A stretch of DNA of 64,000 nt, from positions 868,001-932,000 of the forward strand of contig NZ_JAPWGY010000001.1 in assembly GCF_027214005.1 (NCBI RefSeq). Reading direction: 5' to 3'. Below, piece after piece: positions 45,217 to 53,824 of the stretch (within the stretch, counting starts at the first letter, position 1; the number at the start of each line of letters is the position of its first letter). Source of the DNA: Kiloniella laminariae (GTDB lineage: Bacteria; Pseudomonadota; Alphaproteobacteria; Kiloniellales; Kiloniellaceae). The notes under the pieces were generated by a model, which saw nothing but the letters and a program-made list of their open reading frames with translations, had not been told where the DNA came from and did no database searches. A program made the translations under genes and the position numbers.

Positions 45217-45431
45217 GCACGCTTGGCGGCCTTGAAGTGTGCTGATATGGCCCGACGCAGCGGGTCGCCCTTTAATCCGGCTGCCTTAAACTTTTTTAAG
45301 GCCTCCGATGATTTTGGGCTTAAGGTCAGTCCCTCGACGGCCAGAAATTTTGCAGCCCTCGTGGAGCCAATCGCTTTGCTGACAAAGCGAGCATTTGCGC
45401 CAGGTTTTTCTGTATGAGTGCTTTTTTTCAT
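45213..45431 (-). CDS. Small Fic-associated antitoxin (VbhA/FicA-like)
   Basis: A 72-residue basic, helical protein. LAVEGLTLSPKSSEAL (31-45) resembles the inhibitory helix (S/T)xxxE(G/N) of FicA/VbhA antitoxins, with Glu33-Gly34 present but Phe29 in place of the usual Ser/Thr. The remainder, KFKAAGLKGDPLRRAISAHFKAA, is a helical tail. Its stop overlaps the fic start, and the promoter probably lies just upstream in TATTATAA near 45440. The identification rests on position and the EG motif. Confidence 0.75.
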   Translation of the reverse strand: MKKSTHTEKPGANARFVSKAIGSTRAAKFLAVEGLTLSPKSSEALKKFKAAGLKGDPLRRAISAHFKAAKRA

Positions 45432-45564
45432 GTTCTTATAATACCACCTATTTCAAAAGAAGGTACTGGTATTTTGTTTTGAAGATGGTGCAGTTGCAGG
45501 GGTGAAACATGCTGCCCCTTGGCTGACGATCCGGCTTTTGCCCTCGGCGATCCGGGGTGTCGGG

Positions 45565-46104
45565 TCAGGCTTTCCACTTTACCGGCGTAATATGCAGGCT
45601 GGTGTCATCGACAGAGACCATCACATCGCCGTCCTGGATGTTGACCTGCAGCTTCATCGAGCGGCTGGCCAGTGTTGCCAGGGCGCTGGTGTCTTTTCTG
45701 GAGAAATTGATCACCTGCAGATTGTCAAACCGGGTGGTGCTGTTTCTGGTTTTTTCCCACCACATATCCGCCGTGCTGCCGCCGTAACTATAGATAATGA
45801 CCCTGTCGGCCTTGCCACAGGACTGGCGCACAATCTTCTCGCCCGGCAGGCCCAGGGCCACCCACAGCTCGATCTCGCCGCTCAGGCTTTTCTGCCAGAC
45901 GTCCGGCTCGTCATCGGTTGAAATGCCCTTGGTGAATTCCAGCTGCTCATGGGCGTTGAGCGCAAAGGCCAGCAGGCGCACCATCAGGCGTTCATCGGTT
46001 TCCGAAGGGTGTCTGGCAACGGTCAGATTGTGGGTCTCGTAATAGTGACGATCCATATCGGCAACGGAAAGTTCAACTTTATAGATGGTGGCTTTCTGCG
46101 CCAT
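45565..46104 (-). CDS. yaeQ: YaeQ family protein
   Basis: A 179-residue protein of the YaeQ family: KATIYKVELSVADMDRHYYE, TVARHPSETDERLMVRLLAF, EPDVWQKSLSGEIELWVALG, IYSYGG and a final VKWKA. YaeQ proteins have a compact variant PD-(D/E)xK-like fold; the biological role is poorly known. The start ATG 46104 has AAGGA 6 nt upstream and lies 11 bp from a run of four 17-bp tandem repeats. Confidence 0.92.
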   Translation of the reverse strand: MAQKATIYKVELSVADMDRHYYETHNLTVARHPSETDERLMVRLLAFALNAHEQLEFTKGISTDDEPDVWQKSLSGEIELWVALGLPGEKIVRQSCGKADRVIIYSYGGSTADMWWEKTRNSTTRFDNLQVINFSRKDTSALATLASRSMKLQVNIQDGDVMVSVDDTSLHITPVKWKA

Positions 46105-46114
46105 GTCTTGTCCT

Positions 46115-46182
46115 TGTGAAACAATTTATGGGGTGAAACGATTTACAGGGTAAAACGATTTACGGGGTGAAAAGATTTACGG
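46115..46182. repeat. Four 17-bp tandem repeats in the yaeQ leader
   Basis: Units GGTGAAACGATTTACGG with one or two changes each: 46115-46131, 46132-46148, 46149-46165, 46166-46182. They lie immediately upstream of the yaeQ ribosome-binding site and would be transcribed or sit in the promoter. There are no spacers, so this is not a CRISPR. Confidence 0.85.
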
Positions 46183-46380
46183 GTCGTTGTTTTACGCGGA
46201 TATTGAAGACCCGGGGATGTTTAATCGGTCTGGGGACTTTGGGAAAGCAGAAAACACCCGGGTAGGCCCGGGAGCCGAATGGGGGAGCGGGCAGGAAACC
46301 GAACAAGGGGCATTCGGGCAAGCGCCTGAACAGGAGGAAACTCTGCTGGACAGGGGGCGGTCAGGGGGGGGCGAACAGGC

Positions 46381-46440
46381 GCCAGACCCAAACGAACGCT
46401 TCGATTTATCTGCGCGAAGGCGCAAGCGTTTGGGTCTGGC
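46381..46440. terminator. 60-nt hairpin between yaeQ and the DJ-1 gene
   Basis: Perfect 14-bp arms GCCAGACCCAAACG and CGTTTGGGTCTGGC enclose a further inverted pair (CTTCG / CGAAG). It lies 16 bp beyond the stop of the DJ-1-like gene and could terminate it, or act as an intergenic palindrome. The 352-bp gap 46105-46456 has no other gene. Confidence 0.55.
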
Positions 46441-46456
46441 AGTTTTATTTTGAAGG

Positions 46457-47026
46457 TCAGCTGTGTTCTGCGGCCATCATTGCCTTGAACTGGTCCACCG
46501 TTTCCGGGGCGAGGCCCACGGCGGCAAAGATTTCGGCGGTGAAGCTGGCCGGGGCGGTGCCGGGGGCAGTAATCACGCGCCCGGCTGAGACGGCGCCCGG
46601 GCTGCTGACATAATGTGCGGAGCCTGCGTAGGTCGCGGCGTTCCGGGTCAGGAAATCCGGATCGTTCGAGGTATGGCGCAGCTCATCCAGCAGTCCGGCA
46701 CGGGCCAGCGCCAGTGTGCCGCCACAGATCCCGGCAACTGCCGCGCCACGGGCATGCTGTGCCTTGAGAGGACCAGAGATATCCGGGGCCTGATCCGTCT
46801 CCCAGATCATGCCACCAACGACGACAACCGCCTCGGGCTCCCACTGCGCCATCGCATCAAGGTCCTGAGAAACAAGGGCCGTCAGCCCGCCCTGTGATTG
46901 TACTTCACCCGTCACAGGCGTAAAAAACCGGATATCCAGACCATAAAACGGCCCGCCAGTTCCCGCAATCAAAGCGTATTCCCAATCTGCAAAACCCTGT
47001 GTGAGAAGTACCGCTATCTTTGTCAT
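46457..47026 (-). CDS. DJ-1/PfpI family protein
   Basis: A 189-residue class I glutamine-amidotransferase-like protein. The nucleophile elbow AGICGGTLALA gives Cys101, and the conserved acidic residue is Glu16 in ADWEYAL. The end TSNDPDFLTR and APGTAPASFTAEI complete the domain. Such proteins include glyoxalase III, deglycase-type and chaperone members; the exact role is open. ATG 47026 is used because the domain starts there; a longer reading from 47239 lacks support. Confidence 0.85.
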   Translation of the reverse strand: MTKIAVLLTQGFADWEYALIAGTGGPFYGLDIRFFTPVTGEVQSQGGLTALVSQDLDAMAQWEPEAVVVVGGMIWETDQAPDISGPLKAQHARGAAVAGICGGTLALARAGLLDELRHTSNDPDFLTRNAATYAGSAHYVSSPGAVSAGRVITAPGTAPASFTAEIFAAVGLAPETVDQFKAMMAAEHS

Positions 47027-47562
47027 CGTTATCACCCTCTGGTTGTTCTGGTGGGAACTTAACGTGAACAAAGTGCTGGCGCAATGGTTAATCGGAGAGA
47101 TTGTAAAAGGCTTGGTTAGATCTCTTGATGAATCAATGGAACGTGGGCGTAAATAGTTAAAAACAAAATAAAAATATAATCGGAATTTTGAAATAAGTAG
47201 TAACGACCAGCGTTTCAGGAAGGGTGGTTTTGCTCTCATACGTGAGCTTTAACTTCATGTGCCAAGGTTGTTGGATTAGGGGCAGTCTCTTCGTCTGGAA
47301 AAACCCGCGCACACAGGCAGTGGTGTGCAAACTCGGGGGCGAAAGGCTGAAATTGCAATCCCAGGAACGGAGAAGAACTGCGGTCGGGTTCTATAGCAGC
47401 TTAGCTTCATTATCAAACATTTACCTGAACCTAAATAGTTTAAGCTTTCCATGGAACATGAATTGCTCTTTGTAAGATAATTCAATATCTTATATAAGAT
47501 CGAATAAGTGGGATTACCAACCACTGACATCCCTTAATGAAGAGATTTTCGAAGGCAATAAT
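47027..47562. other. Gene-free spacer at the edge of the methyltransferase cassette
   Basis: A 536-bp region without a credible gene. Base composition falls from left to right as the AT-rich cassette begins. It holds AT-rich promoter-like DNA and the palindromes listed at 47473-47500. I see no tRNA gene or integrase at this junction. Confidence 0.5.
47473..47500. promoter_or_regulatory. Overlapping palindromes upstream of the methyltransferase
   Basis: TAAGATA-N6-TATCTTA (47473-47492) overlaps a perfect 14-bp palindrome ATCTTATATAAGAT (47487-47500), so three AAGAT half-sites alternate in orientation. They end 62 bp before the TTG start. A dimeric repressor site is the simplest reading. Confidence 0.5.
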
Positions 47563-49101
47563 TTGAGCTCAGATATCCATATTGTTGACTTGTTTTCTGG
47601 GCCTGGAGGTCTTGGTGAAGGTTTTTGTTCCGCGTCTGTGCTAAATACTGAACAGAAATATAGACTCGATGTGTCGATCGAAAAAGATTTGGCTGCTTAT
47701 AGGACACTTACTCTTCGTTCATTTCTGCGTAAATTCGACGAATATCCGCCAGAGTACTACAGTTGGCTGGCGAGTAACTCAAAAGAACCTGACTGGTCAA
47801 AGTTGTATCCTACCCAATGGGAAGAGGCTCAACGTGAAGTATGGTGTGCGGAGCTGGGGACTTCTAAGACCGCAGAAATGCTTTCACAAAGGATTCAAGA
47901 GATAAAGGCCGTTGCAGGTAGTCAGACGTTATTAATTGGCGGGCCACCGTGTCAGGCTTATTCGTTAGTGGGCAGGGCTCGTAACGCTGGAATAAAAGCT
48001 TACAAACCAAGTAGAGATCAGCGACATTTTTTGTACCGGGAGTATTGTCGCGTTTTATCTGATTTCTCTCCCAGCATATTTGTCATGGAGAATGTGAAAG
48101 GAATACTTTCATCTTCAGTAGAAGGTTCAATAATCTTTGAAGCTGTTTTGAGTGATTTGGAGGCTGCAGGGGAAGGTTATACTCTATTTGCGCTATCTCG
48201 TGCTGATCGATTGTGCAATAGACCTTCTCCAAAAGATTTTATTCTTAGATCGGAAAGCTTTGGTGTTCCTCAAGGGCGGCATAGAGTTATTATCGTTGGA
48301 ATAAAAAGATCGATTGCGGATAGATTACCTCCTGAACTCATACCTGTTCTTAATAAGCATATTCATCAGTCATGTGTGAAAGATGTTCTTGGAGGGATGC
48401 CTGAACTTAGAAGTGGCCTTAGCCGGAATGATGAAAAATTGGCTTGGTATGATGCGCTTGCTGTAGCTATCGACGAAGTGAATAATTGTCTTTCCGATTA
48501 TATGGGCAACAATAAAGAAAAATTTCTTGACGAGTTAAGGAGAGTAGAGAAAACCTTAAAAAATCCAAATAAAGAGCGTATATCACATTCCTCTTCGAGT
48601 TTTCTAAAAAGTATTTCGCAAGAGCTCTGTAACTTCTTAAGTGATGAGCGATTGAGCAAGCTATCTTGCAATGAAACTCGTGGGCATATGATTCCTGATC
48701 TTACACGATATCTTTTTGCTAGTTGTTTCGCAAAGGCCGAAAATAGAAGTCCCAAAGCTCCAGAGTTTCCTTCAAAACTCGCCCCTAGTCATGCAAACTG
48801 GGAGAGTGGCAAGTTTAACGATCGATTCCGCGTCCAGTGTTGGGATTCGCCGGCAACAACGGTTACAAGTCATATTTCAAAAGATGGGCACTATTACATC
48901 CATCCCGATGCTGCTCAATGTCGTAGTTTAACAGTCAGAGAGGCGGCGAGACTTCAAACATTCCCTGACAATTATCATTTTTTAGGCAGTCGGACTCAAC
49001 AATTTGTCCAAGTAGGAAACGCAGTTCCACCATATTTAGCTAAGCAAATCGCCGACGCTTTGCTCCCAGTTTTTAAATATATTGATACCTCTGGGTTGTA
49101 G
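47563..49101 (+). CDS. DNA C5-cytosine methyltransferase (Dcm type)
   Basis: A 512-residue enzyme with the ordered C5-methylase motifs: I (IVDLFSGPGGLGEGF, 7-21), IV (GGPPCQAYS, catalytic Cys130), VI (MENVKG), VIII (VPQGRHRVIIVG) and IX-X (RSLTVREAARLQTF then QVGNAVPP). The variable region between about 260 and 430 is long and contains its target-recognition domain; the recognised site cannot be read. The start is TTG 47563 with GAAGG 7 nt upstream. Low GC compared with the flanks. The next two genes run in the same direction, separated by 78 bp. No cognate endonuclease is present. Confidence 0.93.
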   Translation: MSSDIHIVDLFSGPGGLGEGFCSASVLNTEQKYRLDVSIEKDLAAYRTLTLRSFLRKFDEYPPEYYSWLASNSKEPDWSKLYPTQWEEAQREVWCAELGTSKTAEMLSQRIQEIKAVAGSQTLLIGGPPCQAYSLVGRARNAGIKAYKPSRDQRHFLYREYCRVLSDFSPSIFVMENVKGILSSSVEGSIIFEAVLSDLEAAGEGYTLFALSRADRLCNRPSPKDFILRSESFGVPQGRHRVIIVGIKRSIADRLPPELIPVLNKHIHQSCVKDVLGGMPELRSGLSRNDEKLAWYDALAVAIDEVNNCLSDYMGNNKEKFLDELRRVEKTLKNPNKERISHSSSSFLKSISQELCNFLSDERLSKLSCNETRGHMIPDLTRYLFASCFAKAENRSPKAPEFPSKLAPSHANWESGKFNDRFRVQCWDSPATTVTSHISKDGHYYIHPDAAQCRSLTVREAARLQTFPDNYHFLGSRTQQFVQVGNAVPPYLAKQIADALLPVFKYIDTSGL

Positions 49102-49179
49102 TGACAGCTTTCGCGTAGGTGGTAATGCTTGCCAATTCTTATTATATATGCCATTGAAATTTATGAATTTGGAGTTCTC

Positions 49180-51333
49180 ATGAAAGCATCATTTAAGCCA
49201 CGTGCGAGACTACTGAAATTGTTGGGTGATCAGTTGATTGGTACACCTCAACTGGCGGTGTTCGAGCTGGTTAAGAACTCTTACGATGCCGATGCGGACA
49301 GAGTTGAAATTACGATTCTGAATCCCGAAGATGTTTCAACGGCAAGTGTTGAAATCACTGACATCGGTGGCGAAGGCATGAGCCTTGATACAATTGTTAA
49401 TATATGGCTAGAGCCGGGGGCGGATCACAAGCAGACGAAGCGCAACCAAGGTAAGCGCACGGCTAAGCATAATAGATTACCCCTAGGTGAAAAAGGTGTA
49501 GGTCGATTTGCAGTCCATAAACTCGGACAGATCATTGAACTAACTACTAAAAATAAAAATAATCCTGAAATTTTTTTGAAGATCGATTGGGCTATTCTTG
49601 ATAGCTGTAAATATATCGAAGATGCAGAAATCGTGGTTGAAGAGCGGGAGATGCCACAAGTATTCACGAATGGAAGTACTGGGACGAGGATTGTCATAAA
49701 AGAACTGAATTCCAGCCTTACACGCGGAGATGTTAGAAATCTTTATCGAAACATTCAGTCAATCAAATCCCCGTTTGAGTTTGAGGCCTATCGACTAGAT
49801 AAATCAGCTTCAACCTTTGACGTTTCGTTGAGTGTCCCAGGTCATGATGACTGGACGATTGATCTTTTTGATCTGAAAGCGATAATTGAGCAATCTTTGT
49901 TCAGGTTTTCATTTTTGTTTTCTGAAGATAAGTGGTCATGGGACTATCAGTTTGCTCCTAACGAACAACTAAAAAAACAATTTAAAGTTGAAGGTCGCAA
50001 AGCGTCCGAGACAGACAGTTATCTTGAGTTGCCGAAAGGAAAGGTTGATCTGGAAAAAAATTTTCACGCAATTTACCAAACTGATCGTACTGATTTTTTA
50101 AAAGATCTTGGTCCTATATTAGGTGAGGTTTATGTCTTTGATTTTGACGCTGCGTTAGGGGAACAGAATGCCATCAAGAGGTGGTTGAGCGAAAATCAGG
50201 GAATACGTGTCTATCGCGATGGTATTCGTGTTTACAACTATGGCGAACCTAATGATGACTGGCTCGAGATGGACAGTCGGCGAGTAAACCGACTTGGTAA
50301 AGGTATTAATCGGAGAATTGCGGTAGGAGCTATTTCGCTAGAACTTGAGCATTGCCCAAATCTTATCGAAAAAACTAACAGGGAAGGCTTCATAGAAAAT
50401 GAAACTTTTTCCAAACTAAAAGCAGTCGTAAATTCTGCCCTCGGAAAACTGGAGAGCCTTAGACAGATCGACAAAGATAGACTTCGCCAAGTAACAAAAA
50501 AGTCCACCTCAATATCTTTTCTTGGGATAGACAATCCGGTTGATGAGTTGAAGCAAATTGCGATTGCTAACGGTTGGGAAGAACAGTTGGCTCCTGCCAT
50601 TAGACGTACTGAGAAACGCTACAATGAGATGCAAGACATCATGTTAACTTCAGGTATGGCTGGATTGAATATGACGCTCGCATTTCATGAGATACAGCAT
50701 GGTATATCTGATGCAAAAAAGAACCTGCTTGCAGGTAAAGATATTAGCATAGTGATAGAGCAGTTTGACCGATTTGAACTGCTCTTGGATACCTATGCAA
50801 ACTTGCTCAAGCAGGAGAAAGCTCGTGAATGGGAGCTAGCATCAATTCTGCAATCCAACGTGGATTTAGCCGATGTTCGCTTCACATTGCATGATATTAT
50901 TTATAGTTGCCCTGTCCTAACCGGGGAGCACCCGAACTTTATTATTAAGGCTCAACGAAACCTTATCATTAGTGCAGTTAATAACCTCATTGATAATTCG
51001 ATTTACTGGTTGGACAAGCGATGGGGTGGGGAGCTTAGCAAAAAATACATTCACATAGGTGTCAGTGAAGAGTTCGATAAAGGCCCTGCCATCGTAATCG
51101 CTGACAACGGGTCTGGGTGGCGAGATATAAGTAAAGGTGAAATGATTAAGCCATTCAGAACAACTAAGTCTGGAGGCATGGGTATTGGATTGTACTATAC
51201 GGATACGGTGATGCAGATGCTTGGAGGCGAACTTGTATTACTCGATCAGGGTGAAATTGATGGAGTTCCAGAGCAGGCAGACGGCGCAATTGTAGCGCTT
51301 GTCTTTAACGGAGGCACGCCTTGCAAGAAGTGA
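49180..51333 (+). CDS. Soluble protein with two GHKL ATPase domains; histidine-kinase-like
   Basis: A 717-residue protein. The N-terminal GHKL ATPase (HATPase_c_3) has FELVKNSYDADA (Asn33), DIGGEGMS (Asp61) and LGEKGVGRFAVHKLG. A middle region of about 350 residues follows. The C-terminus repeats a GHKL fold of the histidine kinase kind: AFHEIQHGI (His503, Glu504) on a helix, NLIDNSIYWL (Asn606), IADNGSGW (Asp642) and TTKSGGMGIGLYY. No membrane segment. It combines a MutL/MORC/Hsp90-like ATPase with a kinase core. The next gene encodes a receiver-like protein and overlaps by 13 nt. The start ATG 49180 has GGAG 5 nt before it. AT-rich. Confidence 0.85.
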   Translation: MKASFKPRARLLKLLGDQLIGTPQLAVFELVKNSYDADADRVEITILNPEDVSTASVEITDIGGEGMSLDTIVNIWLEPGADHKQTKRNQGKRTAKHNRLPLGEKGVGRFAVHKLGQIIELTTKNKNNPEIFLKIDWAILDSCKYIEDAEIVVEEREMPQVFTNGSTGTRIVIKELNSSLTRGDVRNLYRNIQSIKSPFEFEAYRLDKSASTFDVSLSVPGHDDWTIDLFDLKAIIEQSLFRFSFLFSEDKWSWDYQFAPNEQLKKQFKVEGRKASETDSYLELPKGKVDLEKNFHAIYQTDRTDFLKDLGPILGEVYVFDFDAALGEQNAIKRWLSENQGIRVYRDGIRVYNYGEPNDDWLEMDSRRVNRLGKGINRRIAVGAISLELEHCPNLIEKTNREGFIENETFSKLKAVVNSALGKLESLRQIDKDRLRQVTKKSTSISFLGIDNPVDELKQIAIANGWEEQLAPAIRRTEKRYNEMQDIMLTSGMAGLNMTLAFHEIQHGISDAKKNLLAGKDISIVIEQFDRFELLLDTYANLLKQEKAREWELASILQSNVDLADVRFTLHDIIYSCPVLTGEHPNFIIKAQRNLIISAVNNLIDNSIYWLDKRWGGELSKKYIHIGVSEEFDKGPAIVIADNGSGWRDISKGEMIKPFRTTKSGGMGIGLYYTDTVMQMLGGELVLLDQGEIDGVPEQADGAIVALVFNGGTPCKK

Positions 51334-52721
51334 TTAATGCCGTTGTAATTGATGATCAGATCAAAGATATCATTGGAGTAACAACCGCATTAGCTGAGCT
51401 GGGCATATCAACGCTTCCTGTGCATTACAAGGATCCAACCTTAGCGCGAGAGTTGTGCACGAAGGTATCGACGGCTTCTCCTAGAGTGATCATTACCGAT
51501 ATTCAACTCAGAGATGGTGGTATGGAACCAACAAAGTCGGACTTATCGAATGTTGCTGCTTGTTTGGGTAATATCGTCAGAGAAACAAAGGGTCCCTACG
51601 TAGTATTGGCTTGGACTTCGAAACCGGAAGCGCTTGGTGTTTTAAGGGCGAGGGTTGAAGAATATTTCACAAAATCCGGCATCAGGTTGCCGATGTACTT
51701 TGATAGTATCTGCAAAAATGAATGTAGTATCGGTGACAATGAGTATTCAGCAGCAGCGATACTCAAACAGTTCCAAACGCATTTGGAGGGCCAAGTATCT
51801 GTCAGAGCTCTTATGCATTGGGAGTGTAGTGTATTACAGGCTGCGATCGAAAGTGTTAATACACTATCAAGTCTTGACGAGGATACACTACCCCAGAACT
51901 TGAAGTCGCTCGCTATCAGTGTTGCCGGAAGTAACTTGAGGGGCTTTGAAGCGACAGCTATTAATGAGGCATTTTCATACGTTCTTAAGGACAAACTGGG
52001 GCTTCTTAGCCTTACTGATAACACTCAGGAAATTTGGAATAATGTGTTTGCTGAGGCTGCTGGCGTCGTGCATGAAACTTCGAAACATCAGCTAAACACA
52101 ATCTTACATATAGAAACCTCTCCACAAGATAAAATCATTTGCCCTGGAGATGTATGGATTTCTGAAAATCCTAAAACATTGTTTCAAAAGGTTGATGTTG
52201 GAAAAGAAGCGAACAATCAAGCGGAACGAATGAAGGACGAATTTCTTACCCTGACACAGAAGGGACACGCTCTAAACCAGAAAATAAGGGGTGAGACCGA
52301 TACAGAAAAAAAGTCAGGGCTCAAAACACAGTATCAAGAACTTTGTTCCACCCCGCTTCGTGTTGCAAAAACTGCTTGCAAAATAGCTATGGTAGAAATC
52401 AGCCCAGCGTGTGATTTTGCCAATCAAAAAAAACCTTTAAAAACGATAGCACTTGGCATCTTGGTTCCAGTGACGAGCATAACAAACGAAGTTCATTTAA
52501 AACAATCGGACTCAACAATAGTAGTCAAAATCATGCTCGATGGTACGAACTATCTCTTAGGATTTTCCTCTAAATATATCACAGCATTGTCCGAAAAAAT
52601 GATATTATCAGATGAATTGAAATTGACAAAAAAACTGCGAATTCGTGAGAGTTTATTGCAGAGTTGGATCCATCGGTTTTCAGCATATAACTCAAGAATT
52701 GGTACAATTTCTTTTCAATAA
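51321..52721 (+). CDS. Receiver-like protein with an unknown C-terminal domain
   Basis: A 466-residue protein. The first 125 residues look like a response-regulator receiver: NAVVIDDQIKD (acidic pair Asp11-Asp12), VIITDIQLRDGG (possible phospho-acceptor Asp60), and YVVLAWTSKPEAL (Thr/Ser position). The remaining 340 residues are unknown; they include a motif EISPACDFANQKK (Cys364-Asp365), a helical hydrophilic stretch (about 295-345) and a C-terminal basic region. No DNA-binding domain is recognised. TTG 51321 has GGAGG 6 nt upstream and lies inside the end of the kinase gene, implying coupled translation. Partner of the dual-GHKL protein by position. Confidence 0.75.
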   Translation: MQEVINAVVIDDQIKDIIGVTTALAELGISTLPVHYKDPTLARELCTKVSTASPRVIITDIQLRDGGMEPTKSDLSNVAACLGNIVRETKGPYVVLAWTSKPEALGVLRARVEEYFTKSGIRLPMYFDSICKNECSIGDNEYSAAAILKQFQTHLEGQVSVRALMHWECSVLQAAIESVNTLSSLDEDTLPQNLKSLAISVAGSNLRGFEATAINEAFSYVLKDKLGLLSLTDNTQEIWNNVFAEAAGVVHETSKHQLNTILHIETSPQDKIICPGDVWISENPKTLFQKVDVGKEANNQAERMKDEFLTLTQKGHALNQKIRGETDTEKKSGLKTQYQELCSTPLRVAKTACKIAMVEISPACDFANQKKPLKTIALGILVPVTSITNEVHLKQSDSTIVVKIMLDGTNYLLGFSSKYITALSEKMILSDELKLTKKLRIRESLLQSWIHRFSAYNSRIGTISFQ

Positions 52722-52775
52722 CTCGAATTTTTTCTGGGTTTTGACACATATGCAACTTATAGTAAGTCTCTCCCT

Positions 52776-52942
52776 TCACACCCAATCAACCGCTGCTTTC
52801 GGGGCAAGGAGGATGGCGAGGTCGCGGGGGTGGGTCAGGGCGCTGTAGAGGGTTTGTTTTTCCTCTGGCGTGGGGGCGCCCGGGAAGTTCGGGGTGTCTG
52901 TTGCGCTGGCTGTGGCTTTGCTGTCGGTTTTTGCCGGGGTCG
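52776..52942 (-). pseudogene. Duplicated 3' end of the topoisomerase-helicase gene
   Basis: This segment encodes about 50 residues nearly identical to the C-terminus of the protein at 54634-59061 (shared PNFPGAPTPEEKQTLYSALT and HPRDLAILLAPK), then breaks off. It has no start of its own and is a remnant or a duplicated junction. The stretch 52943-53242 beyond it contains no gene that I can support. Confidence 0.85.
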
Positions 52943-53242
52943 AATGATCGACTTCAACTCCCTGTTCTTCCATCATTTCTTCGAGATCTCTCTAGCTGAT
53001 ACCATATTTGCAGTACCAACGGACACATTGAAGGATGACCGTGCCATGATAGTGACGCCACCTGAACTCAGATATCGAGAAATCCCCCTATAGAAAATGA
53101 AAACCTGAAGAGGAATAACCTGGAGTTAAGTTCTTGCAACGGAGCCATAAATATTGAAAGACCAAAGATATTTTGTCTTCAAGTCAACTTTGCAAAAGCG
53201 CCAGTGAGTTCTGGCTGATGGGGCCTCAGCCCAAAAACCATA

Positions 53243-53683
53243 TCACCGATCCAGATGCGTCTGCGTTACAACATGGGTTTGAACTTTGTCGACCAGCTCG
53301 TGATCGCTGATCAGGCTAGTGATATCTCCGAGGCGCTCCACATTGGACACCTGCAGTAACAGCGTCACATCAAGCTCTCCCGTCAATGACCAGAATTTTC
53401 GCAGCTCTGGCAAATGCCCCAACGCGGCCACCAGCTTTTTACAATGAGCGCCTTTCAGATTAAGGATCATGATCACCTTGATCCCCGCCTCCTCATCACC
53501 GCGCTTCATGTCAATGGTATAGCGTTTGATGACCTGATCTTTTTCCATCCGCGCAATGCGCTGGCGTACTGCCGTGGGCGACAGAGTGATCTGCCGCGCC
53601 AGTTCGCTGATCGGCAGGCGGGCATCGCGTTCCAGCAAAGCCAGGATTTTTTGGTCGCGCTCATCAAGTTTTTTCATCGACAT
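53243..53683 (-). CDS. Lrp/AsnC family transcriptional regulator
   Basis: A 146-residue regulator. The N-terminal winged helix reads KLDERDQKILALLERDARLP then SELARQITLSPTAVRQRIARM; the C-terminal RAM domain reads KVIMILNLKGAHCKKLVAALG and TGELDVTLLLQV. Such proteins form octamers that bind amino acids. It is transcribed divergently from an isochorismatase-type gene across a 141-bp gap and probably controls it. Starts at ATG 53683 or 53677 are both possible. The pair lies between the two copies of the 167-bp repeat. Confidence 0.9.
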   Translation of the reverse strand: MSMKKLDERDQKILALLERDARLPISELARQITLSPTAVRQRIARMEKDQVIKRYTIDMKRGDEEAGIKVIMILNLKGAHCKKLVAALGHLPELRKFWSLTGELDVTLLLQVSNVERLGDITSLISDHELVDKVQTHVVTQTHLDR

Positions 53684-53824
53684 ATGTAAATTCAACTTTT
53701 CACCTGGTGGATCTGACTGGAACGCATCGTCTTTGGTCAAACCGTCATATTGCCACTGAACCCCAAATTTCAGACCATTGTGACAAGAGGTTTACTCCAT
53801 ATCACGACCATAAGGAACTCAACA

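Noticed and set aside
46115-46182. CRISPR array
   Set aside because: The 17-bp units are adjacent and have no spacers.
46187-46453. An 88-residue plus-strand frame between yaeQ and the DJ-1 gene
   Set aside because: It is low-complexity, has no ribosome-binding site, and runs through the 60-nt hairpin.
47027-47562. A tRNA gene or integrase marking the edge of the cassette
   Set aside because: No cloverleaf and no integrase reading frame were seen at this junction.
47563-52721. A classical restriction-modification system or Detocs
   Set aside because: No endonuclease motif (PD-(D/E)xK, HNH, Vsr) is seen beside the methylase, and the third gene has no phosphorylase-type Detocs effector domain that I can recognise.
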